Assembly: GCA_031276055.1 (NCBI GenBank) | Contig: JAISNW010000023.1 | Span: 1-9,299 of the forward strand | Direction: 5' to 3' | Source: Deferribacteraceae bacterium | GTDB taxonomy: Bacteria > Chrysiogenota > Deferribacteres > Deferribacterales > JAISNW01 | Length of the DNA: 9,299 nucleotides | Shown: piece by piece, positions 7,219 through 9,299 of the stretch | Layout: every line of letters starts with the position of its first letter | How positions within the stretch are numbered: position 1 is the stretch's first letter | The notes under the pieces: generated by a model | Told to the model about the DNA's origin: nothing | Database searches by the model: none | The model's input: only the letters and a program-made list of their open reading frames with translations | Program-made: the position numbers and the translations under genes

Positions 7219-7229
7219 CAGATAAAAAT
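7201..7229. repeat. Imperfect inverted repeat with perfect 12-bp core, operator-like
   Basis: The core CTGTTGCAACAG (7210-7221) is a perfect palindrome. It is flanked by ATTTTTA (7201-7207) and its complement TAAAAAT (7223-7229), giving 13 base pairs of symmetry interrupted by a small asymmetric gap. It lies between the DUF4857-like gene and the ABC-F gene and covers the predicted -35 of the latter. A transcription-factor operator is the favoured reading. A terminator for the upstream gene is less likely because the stem is AT-rich and lacks a clean loop. Confidence 0.55.
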
Positions 7230-7233
7230 CCGA

Positions 7234-8478
7234 TTACCTAGATATATCGTCGAAACTTTCTAAGATTATAGGTATAAGCGCGTATATACCAGATATAGCT
7301 ATTAAAATTGCATCTACTATTATCCTTATTGGAGAGGCTTTATAATAAAATCTTGCGGCAGCGGCGTATATTAACGCCAAAGCTATGCAAAAGCAGAGAG
7401 ATAAGAGAGTATTCTTGCTAAAGTTTATCCACCAAAATCCACCTTCTTTAGTTGGATTGCTCTTAATGGTAAAGGGGAATAGGGCGTCATATACCGCCGC
7501 ATATCTCATAGGGCGGGGGTAGCTGTAGGAAAAGCTCTTCAGAGCCTCGCCGTTCTGTGTGGAGGCATATATCCTCTCCCCGCCTTCGTTGAAAACTTTT
7601 AAGGTGATATTAAGCGGGTCATTGCCAAAAACCAATCTATCGTTAAAAGGGTTGTAACCCTCAACCCAGAGCTCTTGGAGATGATAATTATCTTTTAATA
7701 TCAGAAAAACTTTCCCTAAATCTGTTGCTAAAAGCCCATAATACGCAAGATTTGGGTTTTCCCTTACCTTCATAAAAAATATTTCGCCCTGCACAGAGAT
7801 ACCTGTTTTTTCAATCATCGGCATCCCTTTTGCCTGATATATGCGGAAAATTACACCTTCAGCATCAACTATAAAATATCCAAAATCATATGGTTTATGG
7901 TTGGTGGGGTTGCCTGCAATCATCTTAGGGGGAAAGCTGAACCCTGCATCTGTAAGGGCTTGTGTAAAGAGCAAACTCTTCTCTTCGTTTACACTGTTTC
8001 GGGCTGCGTTGATAAACTCCATCCGCTTAGCTATTCTGAAAAGTTCAGCAGGCGCTGCTATAGAGGAAAATTCGCTCTCACTCTCAAAGAGAGGGAATAG
8101 CTGAATCCGTCTATTAGCAGCATTTGCTGAGGCGTAAGAGACGGAGATGCTGTCCCAATCTGTTTCCGCTCTATCAGGCGGGATATAGACGCCGTCAATC
8201 TCTTCAGGGTATTCTCCCCACTTCAGCAGATCGCGGGTGAAAACAAACGGCATCAACCTCTCATACTCCCTAAGGGTATACGAGTTGCCTGCTCTATCTT
8301 TGTAACGAGAGCGCCCGCTATGCTCGGCTATAAGAAAATCTTTCAACACTGCGCTGTAGGTGATGTAAGGGGTGTCGTCTTTCTTCTTTGCGATTATGAG
8401 GAATAGTTGAGGCAGAGCGCAGGCAAGGCAGAATATGGCGGATAAGATTATTGCAAGCCGTGTTAGAGAGAGGCGCAT
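7234..8478 (-). CDS. Membrane-anchored DUF4857-like protein, ABC-permease associated
   Basis: A 414-residue protein of unknown function. One hydrophobic segment lies near the N-terminus (about 8-30) and two near the C-terminus (about 357-376 and 383-405). Between them is a domain of about 320 residues, probably outside the cytoplasm. That domain contains a beta-rich stretch DFGYFIVDAEGVIFRIYQ (198-215), a form I associate with DUF4857 proteins, and later WVEGYNPFNDRLVF (271-284). There is no lipobox with the usual spacing. It begins 3 bases after the permease stop with GAGGGG about 8 bases before the ATG, so the two are one transcription unit and probably one membrane complex. The family name comes from remembered pattern and length, not a database search. 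Export or assembly of an envelope component is a guess from the permease partner. Confidence 0.6.
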   Translation of the reverse strand: MRLSLTRLAIILSAIFCLACALPQLFLIIAKKKDDTPYITYSAVLKDFLIAEHSGRSRYKDRAGNSYTLREYERLMPFVFTRDLLKWGEYPEEIDGVYIPPDRAETDWDSISVSYASANAANRRIQLFPLFESESEFSSIAAPAELFRIAKRMEFINAARNSVNEEKSLLFTQALTDAGFSFPPKMIAGNPTNHKPYDFGYFIVDAEGVIFRIYQAKGMPMIEKTGISVQGEIFFMKVRENPNLAYYGLLATDLGKVFLILKDNYHLQELWVEGYNPFNDRLVFGNDPLNITLKVFNEGGERIYASTQNGEALKSFSYSYPRPMRYAAVYDALFPFTIKSNPTKEGGFWWINFSKNTLLSLCFCIALALIYAAAARFYYKASPIRIIVDAILIAISGIYALIPIILESFDDISR

Positions 8479-8481
8479 TAT

Positions 8482-9135
8482 TTATACCCCTCTTCTAAAA
8501 CGTTCTGCGGGGTAGAAGATTGTTGAAACAAAGAGCGCCGCTATGATGATAAGGTAGATTATATACACCTTAGGGGAGTTGTATATAGAGACGTCTACCA
8601 GTTTATAGAAGGCGGCAAGGATAAGAAAGAGGCGCACTTTAGCCTTCCATGACGGTTCTAAGGTGAGAACGGCGGCAACAGCATAAAAGAGAAGTGCGTT
8701 AATATACCAGTAAAAGATGATAATAGGCGTTTCTGAAAATATCTCGTATGGGAAATAGCCCGCCGACACTAAGAGAACTGATAAAGCATCGATAAGCCCG
8801 AATACACTGATAGCCGCTATAGCAAAGAAAATCATCTTTGCTAGGGTAATATACTCGTTTGCAGGCAGGTGGCAGCTTATTCTAAAGCGGCGTTTTTCAA
8901 CTTCAGGATAAAACTGAAGGATAGCAAGGGCGCACCCTGTAATGTAAAGTGGTTTTTCAAATATAGAAAAGTAAAAGGTGTTCATGGAGATTATATTCAA
9001 CCATACACCCATAGGGGAGGCTGTAATAAAAAGCCCCCTTATTCTAAGGTAAAAATAGAAGGCGATGGCGATGTGGAATAATAATAACGCCGCGAGGATT
9101 TTATTTAATTTCAAGAATTCTTTAAGCCATATCAT
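8482..9135 (-). CDS. Six-helix membrane protein, probable ABC-type permease subunit
   Basis: From the ATG at 9135 this is a 217-residue hydrophobic protein with about six predicted helices (near 12-32, 55-75, 96-122, 136-158, 162-178 and 186-206). A basic cytoplasmic loop follows helix 2, QFYPEVEKRRFRISCHLP (74-91). This resembles the ATPase-contacting loop of ABC-2-type permeases found next to DUF4857 proteins. An in-frame TTG at 9177 would add 14 polar residues. I prefer the ATG because the first helix and its MIWLKEFLK lead-in look like a complete N-terminus, and because the TTG sits inside a palindrome and next to a possible -10. The ribosome-binding site is poor for either start: AAGG lies about 15 bases before the ATG. 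No partner ATPase with a normal ABC transporter fold is in the window. The transported substrate is unknown. Confidence 0.65.
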   Translation of the reverse strand: MIWLKEFLKLNKILAALLLFHIAIAFYFYLRIRGLFITASPMGVWLNIISMNTFYFSIFEKPLYITGCALAILQFYPEVEKRRFRISCHLPANEYITLAKMIFFAIAAISVFGLIDALSVLLVSAGYFPYEIFSETPIIIFYWYINALLFYAVAAVLTLEPSWKAKVRLFLILAAFYKLVDVSIYNSPKVYIIYLIIIAALFVSTIFYPAERFRRGV

Positions 9136-9164
9136 AATTTGTAAGAGATACCTTACTTTATCTG

Positions 9165-9188
9165 ATAGATTTTGCAAGCAAAATATAT
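9165..9188. repeat. Palindrome at the 5' end of the permease operon, operator-like
   Basis: ATTTTGCaaGCAAAAT (9169-9184) has perfect 7-base arms around a 2-base centre. Three further flanking positions pair on each side (9165-9167 with 9186-9188) after one mismatch. It overlaps a possible -10, TATATT on the - strand (9187-9182), and lies about 30 bases before the preferred permease start. This is a typical place for a repressor site. No -35 with a good match was found. Confidence 0.5.
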
Positions 9189-9236
9189 TGGGCGGCGATC
9201 TCTTGAGGTATAGCTAATTACAATCTTAACACTTTC

Positions 9237-9265
9237 TTGACAATCAGGTATATTATCTCTATTCT
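9237..9265 (+). promoter_or_regulatory. Sigma-70-like promoter for the right-edge gene
   Basis: A consensus -35 TTGACA (9237-9242) is separated by 17 bases from TATTCT (9260-9265), which matches the -10 consensus at 4 of 6 positions. The predicted start near 9272 leaves a leader of about 16 bases containing the ribosome-binding site TAAGGA (9276-9281). It is divergent from the permease operon across a 152-base region that contains no gene. Confidence 0.6.
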
Positions 9266-9287
9266 GCAAGGTAATTAAGGAATATTG

Positions 9288-9299
9288 ATGAATCAGGAG
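9288..9299 (+). CDS. Start of an unidentified gene leaving the window on the right
   Basis: Only the first four codons (Met-Asn-Gln-Glu) are visible. The ATG is supported by TAAGGA ending 6 bases upstream and by the consensus-like promoter before it. The product cannot be identified. Confidence 0.5.

Noticed and set aside
7226..7250. Lipoprotein or secreted-only nature of the DUF4857-like protein
   Set aside because: The N-terminal cysteines are not in a lipobox with leucine at -3, and two C-terminal hydrophobic helices indicate an integral membrane protein.

Overview
The window is a densely coded bacterial segment with two blocks that converge near position 3980. The left block (1-3962, + strand) is a sulfur-assimilation operon. 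The right block (3997-9135, - strand) holds a SulP anion transporter, an ABC-F ATPase and a two-gene membrane-protein unit. A further + strand gene begins at the right edge. No RNA genes, CRISPR arrays, insertion sequences or attachment sites were seen, and no stretch over about 110 bases lacks a gene.

The left block reads: 3' end of cysN (ATP sulfurylase GTPase subunit); a small ubiquitin-fold sulfur carrier ending in Gly-Gly-Gly; a ThiF/MoeB-type adenylyltransferase; a JAMM metalloprotease; and a siroheme sulfite reductase fused to a TusA-like domain. The last four are packed with 0-2 base gaps or 1-4 base overlaps. This matches the HcyS/HcyF/HcyD/Sir set described for protein-thiocarboxylate-dependent homocysteine synthesis in Wolinella succinogenes. 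In that pathway sulfate is reduced to sulfide, sulfide is loaded on the activated C-terminus of HcyS, MetY transfers it to O-acetylhomoserine, and HcyD releases homocysteine. The MetY step and the rest of sulfate activation are not in the window and may lie to the left.

The right block begins, at the convergent junction, with a SulP/STAS transporter that could supply sulfate to the left block. It has its own ribosome-binding site and a possible promoter. Next on the - strand is an ABC-F protein with a shortened first nucleotide-binding domain and non-canonical signature motifs. A promoter-like element places its predicted transcription start at or next to the start codon. Upstream of that lie a DUF4857-like membrane-anchored protein and a six-helix ABC-permease-like protein, separated by 3 bases. 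Two good palindromes lie in the control regions of the ABC-F gene and the permease operon.

The organism is probably a Gram-negative anaerobe or microaerophile. The Hcy-type cluster and the DUF4857/permease pair suggest Campylobacterota, Deferribacterota or a similar lineage, but this cannot be settled from the window alone.
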